Positions 35,948-50,519 are shown, counted from the first letter of the stretch. The stretch is DNA of 64,000 nucleotides from Fasciolopsis buskii (GCA_008360955.1 LUCM01006287.1:121057-185056), one strand, 5' to 3'. Made by a program: numbers and translations. The notes: a model not told the origin generated them from the letters alone.

Positions 35948-38900
35948 TAGTGAGCGCATTACGAAAACCGATGGGCCGCCTAGTCAAAAGACAAACGAGT
36001 ACCATTTATCCATAGTGTTTTACACCGACTGAATTGAAGATTCCTTCATCACAAATGCTGATCTTTATCACACTCATTCCTATTCTTCAGTTTATCATTC
36101 TACTATGAAGCAAAAATTTGTTTCACGATGTACATAAGATAACTAAGAGAGACAAACATGCTTTAACGAGACTTCTTTCTCTAGAGAGTGATGACATGTC
36201 GTGAGCAGATAATTAAGCATGGTCATAAGTGCTGGGATGTAGAACTAATTTCACTGCTTCGTAAACGTGAAAAAGACTAGGAGATTGAAAGACTCTTGTA
36301 TGGCGCTAAGTCGGAGGAGGCACTTCAAGTGCTCAACATCAGGTAAAAAGAACGGAACAATTGGACCTGAATTTCCATCATTTGATCAGTGCACATTAGT
36401 GAACTCAGGAACATGGAAAATACTTCGAAATGGAAGTAATAACGATTTATTCAGCTTGCAGTGCGCTCACATTTGAATACTGTCTCACTTGATAAAAACC
36501 CCTTGGTATAAGCTCAGTGATAACCGGATCACAAGAAATGTCATCGAAAAGTAAGCCAGCCATGCCAAACTGATGGAGCCATTGGATTCTTTGAAATTCT
36601 CCGGGTGCATGTCGTCGTCGATGGCTCTCTACCACCAACAGCGTATAGACATGAATATTTACTTGAAAACTGAGCGAAAAAAGCCTTTGAGAAAAGTACG
36701 CAGCCCCGTTGGAAAACCTACATAGACTTATCCATGCCGAGCGAAAAATCTCGGCATACGGTGAATTTGTCGGATTCTGACTGATCTGCTGATTATTCAG
36801 TCTTGGTTTGTGACACAGTAGTTGTTCCTGTAAGGATGTGGATTTTTGATAGCACGTTTCGAGTTGAAACAGTAATACGTAATGCACAAGATGCATCAAT
36901 TTTTCTTTGTTTAAAAGCATCTTATTTCGCACTTCTGATAATTTCACATGCATATTATTTATTCAGGTACCTCCGATAGCCTCTTCTGACCACAATCCAT
37001 CCACAGCCTTCTTCTGAAGGATGCTTTCGGGAAAGAAAGCGAACGCCCTATTGATTAATCTACGGGAGGTGGATAAACCTGGGTTCACATACATCGGTTA
37101 GCTACATACAAAACTCACGACTCCGGTCACCAACGTCCAAGAGGGAGGGGTCTATTTAAAACCCAGCTGTGTGCTGAAAATGAGCAATCAGTCACATGGT
37201 TCCAGAGGTTTGCCGACTCTAAGATAATCCTACTACCAAAGAACCAAGTTAGGTTCCTTTTCCGTTATTCATCTTCATATCATCGGCGATCTGTCGGGAT
37301 CTATAAATTAAAATGCATGCCGATGAATGGACTTCGTGTCTGTTATGTTTGTGCTTTCGTGGGACACATAGATAGAAAACGGGGACTTTCATTTCAACCA
37401 CTTAAGAACAATAAGTCCTTTAAAAAATTATCGACTTGGTATCACTAAAATAAGGCACTAGATAACAACGTAGTTTCAGAAAACAGTCCGAATTGACAGA
37501 CAAATGTGTCACCTAATGCGCATGAGATTATTTACCCGATGAATTAGTAGACCACCTGTTCTCTTCGTTCGTTTTATTTTATCCCTTCTTTTAAACAGCA
37601 GATTTGTTGTGGCGACTAATTGGTCTTTATCTTTGTGGTTTTCGAATTCAAAGTGAAACAAGATGCGTTCGTATTTAGCGCTGTTTTCATAGCCAATCTA
37701 GGTCCTCAAATTCACGAATGTTAAGGTTGCTGAGAGGGAACAGGATCAAATTCACTAAAAAGTCACCGTGATCTAAAGGATCTGATAACACACAGATAAT
37801 GAGCACTCGATTTTTAGTCCAGAAACCAGAAAATCTGGATTCAGCCAGGACACAGTTTATTTTATCCTGGAAGGGAATCGACGTTTTAAGGCAGCTTCTA
37901 AAATGGCCATGGAAAACCACCCTCGGCAGGACGTGTATTCTATTGGTTGATGCCTGTAATTTGAATCAGTTGGTCGTTACTTGTGCTGAACTGGAATCCA
38001 GATCGTAAACGGGGATTAACACTGCAATTTTGCTCATGTAACAAATTTTAATCGGAAATTCCCCTTACAAACAACTATTTCGTGAGCCTTGATAAACCAT
38101 ACACTAATTAGGAAAACAAATAGGATGCCAAAAATGAGATCTCCAGTTAATACCATTCGTGGAGAAAATCAGCACGTATTCATGTCTGCTCTATACCCAA
38201 CACGTCCATCGCATTCGTTGAGACCTGGTCTATTTTATATTTGTTCATTCCATTCAACATGAGGAATTAAGGTCTTCTTAGTGTATCCTGTAATGGAATA
38301 GGAAATGAAGGTTTTCAGTGAAATATTTTAACATTTACGGCAGCAACTTCGTTGCAGTGGTTCCGTTTTACAAGTCTTCCGTTTCCAAAAATGTTCTTCT
38401 CTGGTATTTTTGCGCAAAAGTAAAAACGTTGGTATTAATCACTGCAAAATATCGAAGTTCACAAGCGCTTACAATTCGTATGTTGCCCCTTAAACCGAAA
38501 CGTGGAAAGAACTAATATTGCTTATTCCTTAGCCTATTGTCACTACCAGAAAATGTGCACGTTCCGAAGAGCGACAAGAAACCTTGAGTTCAGTGTTTAC
38601 TCTGGTGGTGATTGATATTTCCTTTTACCGAAATCTTTGCTATTCATTGCTATCACATAAAGCTAGAATTTAATTACTTCAGAAACACCTTCGGCTTTTC
38701 TACTGAAGCATGATGTTGATTGTTTTAGCCTATAGGAGAGCGAATCATATTGGTTAGTTGACTCAGTTGTGTTGTGACCTAGAACAAATCATCAACTCTT
38801 TCTTCCTAATTGTACTGCATTTACACACCATGGAGGAGTTTTAGTTTCTACGGTCAAGTGATCTATCTTAAATAACCAAAGTCGCACAAGTCCCGGTTAG

Positions 38901-39117
38901 ATTCCCACACCAAACTAAATGGGGATTATCGGTACCTCTATACTTTACCATGATATCATTACGTTGCATTTAAAAAGGAGTTAGAAAGAACTCACTATCG
39001 GGTTTCAAGTAGATTCGTAGTTTTATCAAAGGATGTGACCTATCGTAAACCTCCACATACACGCAAACTCTGTCGTATTTCACCGTTGCTAGATTACGTT
39101 TCAAATAAACGACGAAG
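35948..39117. other. 3' flank of the NeuroD gene; no further gene recognised
   Basis: This probably starts with the 3' UTR. No canonical AATAAA was seen up to about 37300, so the cleavage site cannot be placed. A 168-codon minus-strand frame at 36447-36953 has no recognisable domain. A tRNA-like block (GGTTAGATTCCC, about 38899) is too weak to call. Confidence 0.4.
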
Positions 39118-39880
39118 TTGACCAATCTATGTTGCCATTTTCCTTATCTGTGGTCTATATTGTACAGACCACGTGAAAAGCCGTATGCCATGAAAGCCTC
39201 CCGTGGCCTTTGCAGCCTTCCTGACTCATTCAAATGTTTGGTTCACTCCACTAGTACTTGGGCGGATATACTAAGCACCAGCCAAAGTCAATGTGCTTCT
39301 TTACAAGCAAAGCACAGTTTGATGGCTTGGAACAAAAGGCTTGTCCCTTCATGTCCCAGCTGTGGTACCGGGGCGAAGGTTGCCCGGGGAGGCGGGTAGT
39401 ATTTCTGTCCTCAAGCTCAAATGAATCACTTAACAGAACTTAATGTCTGACAGTTGAATGATTCTGCTCAACGTCCATCACCTCTCGTTCATAACCCACG
39501 CTCTCCCATTAGGTTTTTAACAAGACTCAGATCCGATCCGTCTCAGTTTATCCCCACCCCACGAACCGGCCCAAAACAGTCCAGACAATCTGCACGAGTA
39601 TGTTAGGTCTATTGGATTCATTGATGCTGGTGGGGGGAGTGATGGAGAATGCCGTTCTTCTTATTCAGCTTCGAGGGCAATAGCAGCAGAAACGACAATA
39701 ATGTCCAACCATGAACTGTGCTCAGTGGTTCCACGTTGGTTAAAACCCGCGATCAACATAAACTATAGAGACACTCCCATTTGCTTGAACGCTTGCACGA
39801 ACACGTTTGTCAGATCGAAAGAACTGGACAATCCCCCTGACTTGTCACGTTTTATCTTTTGCTTCACTTGCATCTGTTAA
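39118..39880 (+). other. Two adjacent coding-like open stretches, unidentified
   Basis: A 93-codon frame at 39118-39399 has four Cys near its C-terminus, including a CPSCGTG motif (39356-39376). It is followed at 39521-39880 by a 119-codon open stretch with no early ATG, which reads in part EYVRSIGFIDAGGGSDGECR. A donor-like GCGG|GTAGTA near 39396 and acceptor-like CAG at 39528-39530 lie between them, about 130 bases apart. The GC content is higher than the flanks. This could be two exons of a small gene with a short intron, but no family is recognised and chance is possible. Confidence 0.2.
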
Positions 39881-42800
39881 CTCTCTGTGATACTTTCGTT
39901 GAGTGAAGAACACGACACTTACACTGAGGCACGCCAAATACAAAGATGAACAACTTTATGTATGCATATAAGTAACCTGCTTGCCTGATGGCGTTGTGCG
40001 CTATAAACAGTCATTTCTCAAAATCCATCAGATTATTGGAACCAAAAGGAAGATCCTGAGTACAAACACAGAATCAGAGCATGCTAGTACCAAACATTTG
40101 CCAGTGAACTTACCTAACCGAAGAGACCACAAAAACAGAGATAATTTGCTTGACTTATGACCCAGCTTGATCGCTGTAGACCAAAGAAAATGTGACAGGT
40201 TGAAGATGAAGAAAGAAAAGCTATTTCCACTTGCCCTTAACTAGCTTGAAACAATTTTACTACACTTAATTTGAAATATCACACAACGGAACTTGAGAAT
40301 TAAGTAGAATAATCATTAGCCCCAAAACAGTCTCAAGGTTATGAACGGAAATCATATGTAGACTCGGATATGCCTAGCATTGCAATAACGAAGAACCAAC
40401 CACTGGCGTTCGAAACTTGAACACAAGCACAAAAGTTTGAGGCATCCTATCGACAACCCAGAGCTGGTTGTCTTTTGACCGCCTCAGATGAACTGTCCGT
40501 TACCGTATTATTACGTACCTCATGTGCCAATAAACCTCAAGCGGAACAGGAATTCTGCAAAAATATCAGTTGAAATAGAATTTAGGGCCTTGCAAATTTT
40601 CAAGTTTGGTTTTTGTTGTGCATTTCCCTTTGTTTTTATGAATTAGTTAACTTTCTGGATGCTAATTGACAGCAGTTAGACAATACAATGTAATCGATCT
40701 GACCTTATGAAGCGGTGGTTACCGGTAGCAACAAGATTAGTGATCGTGTTCTTCCTGTTAATACCTCAAGTAATAACAGTAATAATCCGAACTGCTTTGT
40801 GCAATAACAGCTATGATAGGATTACTCTCCAAGGTATTTTGGCACCTGACCCATGGCATAACTGAGAAGAATTGCAACTCAGGATATACTTCAAGACTGT
40901 GCATCGGAGAATCAAATCTTCCTTTTGGATGTCAGATCTTAGTGAACCAAATTGTGACTGTATCTGGACACTCGTTTGCTGGTAGACAAATGATAAAACG
41001 GGCCTCATTTAAGAGTTATTCTGGGAATGATCATCCGCGTGGAGAATCAGAAAAAGCAAAGGAAAATCGGGTCTGTAAGGATAGTGGATGATGAATCTTC
41101 ACATACGTTATTCAAATCAAACGTCAACGCTGTTGTAGCAATATCGCGCCGGTTACTTCAAAAGATCCACTGAGAAAAAATCACATTACAATACCAGCTT
41201 ATAAAGATGGGACGAATTAGCCATCTGAGTGCTTGATCACTGAGTGTTTATTTGTTATTATTTGTTTTGCTTTAATAAACTTCTTTTTGTTGGACTTGAT
41301 TTTTTTCACTAGAGTTAGTGGGGACGGGCGATAGTGGCCGAAAGATAGAATAGGATTAAGAATTAATGAGCAAAGTGGAGCAGACGTCACATTCTTTTTT
41401 CGTTTTAATAGAACATTCAATTTCAGAACGGTCGGTCTGAACTCGCGGTTGCAGTCAAGTCCTTCAACCCTCCTTTAGGTTCGTCTGCAGACGCACGGGG
41501 AGTAATAAAAGAAGGGACTCACAGCCATGGACCGCTGAGATTCCGCCAGCTCTGGCCATCGTTGATAGGCGATTTGAATGTCAGCCTTAGTTCTAGTAAA
41601 AAAAACATCAATTTGTCAAGCTTTATTTATTGCGGTATTCTATTTTCTCTAAGAAATATATTGTTTAGTAATCATCAAAATGGATGTATTTGCTTTCAAA
41701 CAGGTTAACAGGCAGTCGTAGTGTGTTGGCGATTGCTTACCTCGGAAGAAACAATAGAACAGCCAACTTGTTTGTGCAGCAGCACGTATTAAAAGCAATC
41801 AACAGAAAATCTTTCAGGTTTTCAGTCCAAAAACCCTAAATTGAGACCGGCAAACGTTCTACTTCAAAAACACCTCCAGGGCATAACATGCGCTGAACTT
41901 TCACATTAAGGCAATAGATTTTTCTTTCCTGACACAGGCTTTTTCATTTCGAAGGATTTCACTTCATTTCGCAACAGCTTACCAAACTATCAACAACCAG
42001 AAATTCAGGACTGCTTCATCCCGTTTAGTTTCCGCCTCAGTGTCATGGGGATATGGCCTGTAATAATTAATTTCTGTGCAACTCAGAAAGAATGTTGATG
42101 ATAGCACTCGATCACGTTTAATCCAAGTAGTTTTGATAACTGCTAAGCAGCAAACAAATTCTCTTATTTCACGTTGAACGGTAGTGTAATATTTCAGATT
42201 ACCATGGCTACTTATCACCAAGAAACCACAGTGAAATCCTAGCTGAGTATAATACTATTCGCTATTCTTTCTTGATCGAACACAAGATTGAAACAGGCAT
42301 TCACAGAGTTTCTCGGCGATCAGACAACTGTGTGTTTGAATGCTAGTTCGTGTCATTTTTTAAAACGTGATTTGATGATAGGGTTTGAAAGTAGCAGTTA
42401 CGTCTCGCAGATTGTGTTGTATATCAAAGAATAGATATATTGCAGTTCAGCTAGAGAGTTGAGGGCAACTGACAAGCTCTACACGAACGAGTGGAATTTA
42501 GTTGCGGTTAGTCTATACAGTGGGCAAAATTTCCCTAAAGACGAAAGGCATGTACAAAACTGGTGACTCTAACATTTAACCTTAGAGATTAATGTAGTCT
42601 GACGCACTTGAATATTATACACAGTTGGGTAATGAATGTTGTCTAATCTGATAGACCCAAACATGGTTAAGGATACCTGTGTGATTAATACCGTATATGC
42701 CCAGTTGCAGTGCATTTTCGGCTCAAAAAGTAGCATCAGAAAGTGAATTTTTCAAAGTTTCTAATGCAATTATGGTGGTTCCAAAAATTTTGCTAGATTA

Positions 42801-44103
42801 ACAAATCCCCACAGTAAGGCTTGTTGGTCTTTGTTTACCTAAAACTACAGGAACGTGAAGGAAGTATTGACGAGCTTCCAACTCATGTGTCAATGTCACT
42901 GCTTTGGTGACGGTCATTTGTTTTTAAGTTAAGAAAAAACTGTGTAGTTGGAAGCGCGATATGTTAAGCTGATAATTCTAAATTGACTTCCATTTATGTC
43001 AGTCTAACTAGTTTCAGTCCTGCTGTCGCCATTACTCACGCACTCAGTCAATCACTGACTATCGCATTCGGTGGTCTGAAATTATACTCACACTGCAAAT
43101 GTCTACCTTCCGCTTATATGTCGTCCTAGAGGAGACATGGAAGAAAAACAGAAGGGGTATAAATAAGCTATATGTTGTTTTGAATGAATTTTCGTTCCTT
43201 CTTAACCTTTGAGCGGAAATGGAATTTGGAGTGACTGCCGAAGTCATCTCATCATCTTATCGGAAAATGTCAGCTGTTCCCCATGCCCACTTTAGAAACA
43301 CATTATGAAGTATTCGAAAGAGCCCAAATCTGGCGAATGAACCGACTCGTAAGCACCCTTAACATGGACGTTGTTGATTAGCGTGAAAACTGCAGAGCTT
43401 TCTCTCTTTTGTGCGTAGAAATTGCGTGACAAAATTGGACCTAGTCGATCGACGCACTTCTCGAGATGATAGTGTTTGCTGGCTTCACAGAGTCCCTCAT
43501 TGTCGCTAGTCCACAGTTTGTCCACGCACTTTGTTGAAAACAATCCAGAAAGGTTGAAGTATTTGTGTCGCCGGCGTACCGCTGAAGAAGTAAGTCCTTG
43601 TGATAGTTAACTTATTTCAGCTTCACATGACAGGACTTCTGCTGGGTGCCCAGTTTTGTTTGAGGATGGAATATAATCTAAAATCGTTAAAGCAACGTGT
43701 TCAACGCTGCCGTCAGAGCTCAGATTACGAGATTGTCGAGTTATTTTCAATGAGACCACTTGTAAAAATTAAATCTTGTGGAACTTTGGTCACTTTGTGT
43801 GTTAGCTATTAGCGTACACCTGTCACAGCTTTTGCACCAGAGTTCAAATGAACCAATTTTTGAGAATAGATTCATTTTATTTGGCCTAGACAATACGGCA
43901 AGTTACTCAGACACAGCATCTGTCGTGGTCACGATCAGGAGTTGTGGGAAAAAATCATTTCAGCAACGATAGTCTGTTTGTTTTGGCTAGTTTAAATAAG
44001 CTGTTCGTTCCAGGTCACTGGAAGTTAGCCATGATAGAGTAGGATGATGCCACCTTGTTATATTGATTAATTTGTTCAACCTAATTGGACCTAATGTATT
44101 CCA
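39881..44103. other. No recognisable gene
   Basis: AT-rich sequence with only short, domain-free open frames. Confidence 0.45.
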
Positions 44104-44334
44104 CAGTACGAGAAAACAGGAATTTGTTTGTACACGCCGCTTTCACCAAACCAAAGAGAAGGTCAAGAATTAACCAGTAAAAAGGAACGAGCCGACAATT
44201 TCCAGGCTAACCAGTTTATTAAAAAAGTGCTACTAATAACGATGCATAATGCTATTGCAAATTTAAGTACTCAAAAAGGGAAAACGTATGAAGTTTTCAA
44301 AACTACTGTCAGAAGTACGAGATATCGTATTTAA
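44104..44334 (+). mobile_element. Weak match to the pre-reverse-transcriptase region of a non-LTR element
   Basis: The frame reads REGQELTSKKERADNFQANQ, which resembles the G..LTS.KEKAD.FN..F stretch that precedes the reverse transcriptase in CR1/Jockey-like elements. The flanking residues do not extend the match. A CACAG acceptor-like site lies just before it (44102-44106), so a host exon is an alternative. Confidence 0.25.
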
Positions 44335-44808
44335 AATACTCGTGAACGAATTCAATGGAAAATTTATGTAGAAATCATCAGCTTTCAGTTATGCAAAATT
44401 CCTGTCCCCATGGGACGGAATACTTTGTCCGAGCGATCATCAACGCCAAAGCAATGAATGAGGACGCGGTAGTGAACAGGACTTAGCTATAGCGAATTCG
44501 TTACAATTAAGGTATTCGTTTCAATAGTGGTGTCGAAAAGAATACATTGGATAATCAAGGAACCTGGGACAATTAGTTCCGAACTCCATGAACGACCATA
44601 CCTTCTAATTGGCGTCCTGAAATTAATGTCCACGTATAGACACGGCTTAGGAGAATTCAATACTTAAGCAGTTTATTCAAAATTCTGACTACTCATGTGC
44701 TGAGTCAGTCATTAGAGTGTGATAGTCATGCGGTTATTTCCCAACCCGGTCCTTCAGTATACACATTCACGAGAGCAAAAAATGGTCCTCGTGCACATAT
44801 GCTCGTCA
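44335..44808. other. No recognisable feature
   Basis: AT-rich, nothing identified. Confidence 0.45.
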
Positions 44809-44834
44809 ACACACACACACACACACACACACAC
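44809..44834. repeat. (CA)n microsatellite
   Basis: About 13 uninterrupted CA units. Confidence 0.95.
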
Positions 44835-45077
44835 CGGCGGTGTCACAGGACACACGAAATGGGAACGTGTGTCCGCATGACCAAAATAAGCCCCATCAGA
44901 ACAAGCATGTCAGAACAAGTTAGGGCAATGAGGATGTGAAATAAAACTAAACTATTTCGGAAAAAAGCACAGATGCTCTTGTCGATAAACAATCTTCGAA
45001 GACGATCGAAAATGCACCTCATGTCAAAAAAATAATCCCAGCTCTACACAAATGAGGAAAATATACCCAAGCACACG

Positions 45078-45100
45078 TACACACACACACACACACATAC
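45078..45100. repeat. (CA)n microsatellite
   Basis: About 10 CA units within a longer CA-rich stretch that begins near 45072. Confidence 0.9.
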
Positions 45101-45739
45101 AAAGAGGGTTGGACAAAAACGCTTACCTGTAATGAAATGCACCTCTCAAAGCTTACCCTGGGATAGTATCGAAATGAAGATTATCCATTTCGAGCGGTAA
45201 TTCGAGAGATAAGGTGTTGAGAATTATGCCAAAACTGACATTGAAAATGACGTTGATCAGAAGTATTTTGATATTTGAGCTGAGCGTTCTGTAAACTTTC
45301 ATATTTCTCTTCGTTTCTCTCCTGTTGGTCATATATACAGGTTTCCCGATGGATTTGCATACGTGGGTGAGAGAAATCTGACTTGTTTTGAGGCACGATC
45401 TCAAAAAAAAGGTCTCCCATACAGGAGCACGTGAGCAAATGTCTTTGTGTGCAAACCCCTCGAAATTTTGGTTGATTTGGTTTATAAAACAATGCTTAGA
45501 TCAGTACCTGTTATTGATTGCCTGGGACCTGGAGCACAGAGAACCCATATGGGAAGATAATGTCGTACCAGTAATGTTTTTGCGCATTTTCAGTGGTGCT
45601 CACTTATGGTCGAATGTGGAATTCGTGTTTTCCATACTTCTCACAAGTGCGAGTTCGACACCAGCAGTTCTTATTCACCATGTGACTGACTGCCGCCTAA
45701 AGTAAACCCAAGTGGGATTGTGTTCGTCCGGATCACTTA

Positions 45740-45768
45740 TATTATTATTATTTTTATTATTATTATTC
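45740..45768. repeat. (ATT)n microsatellite
   Basis: ATT units with one interruption (TTTTT). Confidence 0.9.
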
Positions 45769-48700
45769 GTGCATTTAATTTATATGCATGACTTCTAGTC
45801 GTTTATCTTTATTTGTGAGAACATGTTGACTCTTTACTTTGACACTGGAAATTGACCAAGGGATCAAAACACTGGTATGACCGATTAGATGTACATTGAC
45901 GATTAATCAGTTTGTAAATGAAATCATCCAAATAAAACGCCAAAACCTCTAGACTTTCTTGTGGGCAAGATATCGCACGGTATTACACACCAACTCGGTC
46001 GTGAATATTGATCGTGTTCACAGTATTGTGGGTGAATGTCAGAATTTGCCAATTTTCTCGGTCACTGTGGGCATTCCACTTAATGGATTCATTATCATCT
46101 GAATAGGTCATTGGAATTCACTGGTCAGGCTTCACATAAATCTAACCAATTGTTGAATCCGTGATGAATGGTAAACGCCAAAGTAAAAAGGCGTCCCATT
46201 CTGGGTTGGTATGAACAAAGTTACTGAAATGTATTCCACTGATTGACCAACTCCTTGGTGTACGTCCCTGTCATGCAGTCCCAGCTGCAATTTAGGTAAA
46301 GTGCAACACAGTCCACGCAACACTAGAGTTACTTTTGCCTACATAAGCTATCCGTAAATTCTCGTCAGTGAGTCCTTACATAAATTTGCGAACTAGAACT
46401 TACTGCGTTTAGGTAGGCAAATTCCACTCTGAATTCGACAGACAAAGTTGTATCTCGGTACTAATGTGTTTGCATTTCACTTTCTGAAGTTAGCTAAAAA
46501 TATTAACGAGGAGCGCGAGAATCCGTCGCAGTCGCTGCCTATTCATACCTGTCTTTTGTGTAAATAGAAGTAGTTAAGTATACGCAACCAAGGATGTGCC
46601 ATCCCGGCATGAGAAGTAAAGACCCATCGGTATTTGCGCACAACATATCTTCGATTGTGATCACAAAGGCTAACTAGATCAACCAACAAAATCCATTAAT
46701 GTGATCGAAATTATACCTCAGTTCAAAGATCAAAGATATGTCATTAACATGTGGGGAATTGTGTGTTGGGATTTGGAGTAATTATTAATGACGCACAGCA
46801 CAATTTACCCCAAGGGGAAATCCCGATCACGACCCACATAAGATTTGAACTATGGATTATTTGGGTAGGCTTCATCAAACCAATGCCTTTTCACGAAATC
46901 AGCGAAAAAATGAACTAGAAATGACAATTTTTCCCAGTACAACACAACCATCAGCTTGAGTATAATCAATTTCAAATTTCGAAACTGTCCAACAAAATTT
47001 TGGATTGCTTTGGAACAAGTTGCATCACTGCATTTTGAGAATTTTGAGAGGAAACTAGAGGAAAAGAATATTTCCAGCCAGAACGGTCGTCGAATGAAGG
47101 CGAAACTTTTAGTTTCCATTGCCGAGTAATATAACAGGAGCGCATTTTAAACAAATGCTGCGGTTTGCTGCAAAAAGTGGAGCACATTTTGGCTAAATAA
47201 CAGCAACAACAATAACTTTACACATGTGGCGGTTTTATCCACTAACCCAACTTTTTAAAGGGATTCATTCTGTCGACAGATTTATTCGTCTGACGAGTAC
47301 ACAGTGAGCTAGGGCTAACGAATGACTGGTATAGGTGAGGATTACACTTGGGTTCGTTATATTTGATAAAAACGAAGGTGTTGTATCCCTCAACGATGTA
47401 GATTGTGAGTGTCTAGGAAAATATGTCAGTGGTATTAGGTCAAAGACTCTCCAACCAGAGTGAAATCTGGGATAACCTTTGGAAACTGCTATTTATGACC
47501 ACTTCAAAACCAATTGGGGAAAGTTGGTCATCATGCAGATGAATGCAAACTAGTATACGACACTCATGATCTATCAATTTCTGAACGAAAAAAGAATTAT
47601 TCACTGTTTGCTTGTTATGAACCCCCCCCGCTGTCATACCGGTTTCTAGGTGAAAATTTAGAATTTTCAATCACCCGCTCCGAATTCAGTTTGTTTGAGA
47701 ACTTCGGTTGCTTCAACAAAAACTAAAATTAAATCTAACACCACAGCGAAAGGTAGATTTATGTCTGGTAGCACACCAGATAAGCAAATCGTTGATCATT
47801 AACTTGACGAATTCATTATCTAAAAGGCCAAGTGTGATTATCTTGCCCGACCTTAATAGTACATATTTTTAATTTAATTAAACAAAAACTTGTTGTTTTT
47901 AGTTGGTTGCAAGGGAAATTCTACTTTTCTGTCCGTGAGTAGCCCACACAGCCGCAGCCGAAGCGGCCACCAGGATTTGCCATTTTGTATTTTAGCTCGT
48001 AAGATAAGAAGGCTATCCATAGTTCATCACCTATTGACCTTCGAGGGAATTATGAATTGATGAATAACTATTTCAAGTGATAACTGTTTTTCTTACTAGT
48101 TGCTCCAATTGATGTTCAGCGTGTCGGCCATTTTCTCTCCTGAATTAAGGCTTCGAAAACTGCCATCTCCGTAGGCCGGTTATTCAATATGTTTTCAAAC
48201 GTTTAACATAATAAAGCAATCCAGAAAGTTAATCCATCACCAACTGTGACTTGGGAAATGCAACAAGTTTAGGTATTAGTTAGGAATGGAATTAAACTCT
48301 TAGAGTCCAATCTCACAGATCTCTCAGGAGTTCTCTCCAAGCTACCGCCTGCCACTGGGTCTTCATTATACACAATGACATTTGGCTAGTGACGGATCCA
48401 CAAGCAAAACTGAAAGTAACTCAGAAGTTGGCAAATGTCGGTTGTGAGTTATCCCGCGGTGGCCTGTAGAAAACTGGGAATAGTCAAAGGTACGGCGTCG
48501 TTCTTCATTAAGCAGCAAAAGCTGATGATGATGAGGAGGAGGATGAAAATTATGATTATATTGTCAACATTTATCAGCGTTTTATGGAAGACGTGTATGT
48601 TCGACCCATCCGTGCCGGTGTAAGATTTACCATGATGCTTCTGCAGGACACACTCCTTTTCCGCTGTGTGCTATATTTAGTAGCCATGTCGTTCCCTGTG

Positions 48701-50039
48701 CTTTATGAAAATAAGGTGCAGCCCTAATCAGTTCCAAATGAGCGTGATAAATAAGAAGTCACAAAACACATTGACGGCTGAATTGATTTTCAAAGTATCA
48801 ATTATTCGTTTTCCTGGTTATTAATTGATAATTGCGTTTTAACTTAAATGACTCCGGAAATAGTGCACTCAAATTATGAATGAGTTCATTTCTGCCATAG
48901 GGTAGTTAGCAAGAATGTTTTTGTCAAATATTAAGTCCAAATGTTTGGTCAACAGCAGATTATCTGTCACATAAAACAAAGATGATGTAAAGAAGAAAAC
49001 TGGGCCACGAACTGGACTTTTTGATAAAACCTTGTATTCGATGTAAGCAATATGCTGTACATATGGCCAAAAGGACATGCGTTCTTCGGAAACGCATTAG
49101 CTTAAACAGAACAAGATACTCACATGGAAAACATGGATTTCAGGCCACGTGTCTTGTTTTTGAAGACTAATCTTCACTGACCCATTAAAACTTTCGATGA
49201 ATCGTCATTGTATTCCTTAAAATTGACTCATCTTCCATACACACTTTGAAATGATTCCAATAAATTTGTACTACCAAACCAAATAAGGAGTGTACATGTG
49301 TAGGAATGGTTCATCACCCTGTACGTCCATTTGACAAATAAGGATAATCTCGAAGCCAGCCGTGCGTTTTCGGGGGAATTCTATCATTCGGTTCATGTGT
49401 ATGATATATTGCTAACATTGAATACCACAATTGAGGACCACCTGCCACCCTTCTGAAGGTTAGTCGTGAATAGTCGATGCAAAAACTCGACTGATCATCA
49501 CTGTGTTTCGTAAAATAAGGCTTGACATTCATGTGTTTTTCTAGTCTTTCAAATAAACTTACGGTGCTAAACTTCGTTTTGTTCAAATTTCAATTTGGCG
49601 TTTGACTGGGACTAAGTTTTTCAGATTCCTAATATGATGCACCTAAGCGTTTTACATCCAAAGGAAGAAATTGACTACTCTTGTCATCAATTTCTCGTGC
49701 ATTCTCTTCAGAACGTTCGTTTTTTGTCGATCAACTAGTCTTCTGGATGGGAACCTCAACGTAACAAAAGGTTGACACCAAATGTCATTTTCCATTCCTC
49801 CCAGTTTCCTGCGCCGCTTCTTTCACAGCTAATAGATTTTTTTATATATTCAATTGTATTAACATGCTACAAGGAACCATCAACTATGCAGTATTGAAAA
49901 CCACTTAACGTATTACTCGTCCAAAAATTGGCTCACCGACCGGAATAATACCGGTCGCCTTGAGCTCCTCAATATACTCAAGTATAAAGTAAAATCGTCA
50001 GCCTCTTCATTCACTTTTCAATGTAATGGACTAGACAGA
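45769..50039. other. No recognisable gene
   Basis: Open frames of 60-90 codons on both strands without domains. A short GATGATGATGAGGAGGAGGA tract lies at about 48522. Confidence 0.45.
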
Positions 50040-50198
50040 ATGGATAGGCAGAAACTGGAAGCACATTTATTTGCACGAGATTTTTTGGCGAAGACTGCCT
50101 TCGTTTTACGCAGCGCATGCTTACTTTCAGAAAAACGGGAGTTATTATACACGAATTCAACTCAGCCACGAGGACAGTTCACCTTTGGAATCATGCAG
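50040..50198 (+). other. Candidate single coding exon, unidentified
   Basis: The ATG at 50040 opens a 53-codon frame (MDRQKLEAHLFARDFLAKTA at its start) that ends at a good donor, ATCATGCAG|GTAAAC, in phase 0. The composition (charged and aliphatic mix, few stops nearby) is more protein-like than the surroundings. The frame runs past the donor to 50303. No family is recognised and no partner exon was found. Confidence 0.2.
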
Positions 50199-50500
50199 GT
50201 AAACAGTCCACGATTAGATCTGGCCACTGGGAACAAAATTGCAACCTGTATGGGAAATCGCATAGTCACGGTTTCCCCCCCCCATAATTTGTTCATACCC
50301 TAAATTGTTTCCTGATTTCTGCTGTATGAATTGACGTGACTGGATTAACTGCGTATGTAATCACAGATCCGTGATTCCGAAATTGGGTGCACACGTTCTT
50401 ATCTGAACATACATGTTTTCTTCTGTACTAACATGGCGACTGAGATCCATTGCTTAATCAGTTTATGAGCGCACATAAGCATCTATTCTCCCTCATAGAT

Positions 50501-50519
50501 GCACACACACACACACACA
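50501..50519. repeat. (CA)n microsatellite
   Basis: About nine CA units. Confidence 0.85.

Noticed and set aside
36447..36953. 168-codon minus-strand open frame after the NeuroD gene
   Set aside because: No domain, no convincing splice or start context, and no support beyond length; kept only as a note in the 3' flank.
48516..48545. GAT/GAG-rich stretch considered as an acidic coding repeat
   Set aside because: Short low-complexity sequence without a supportable exon.
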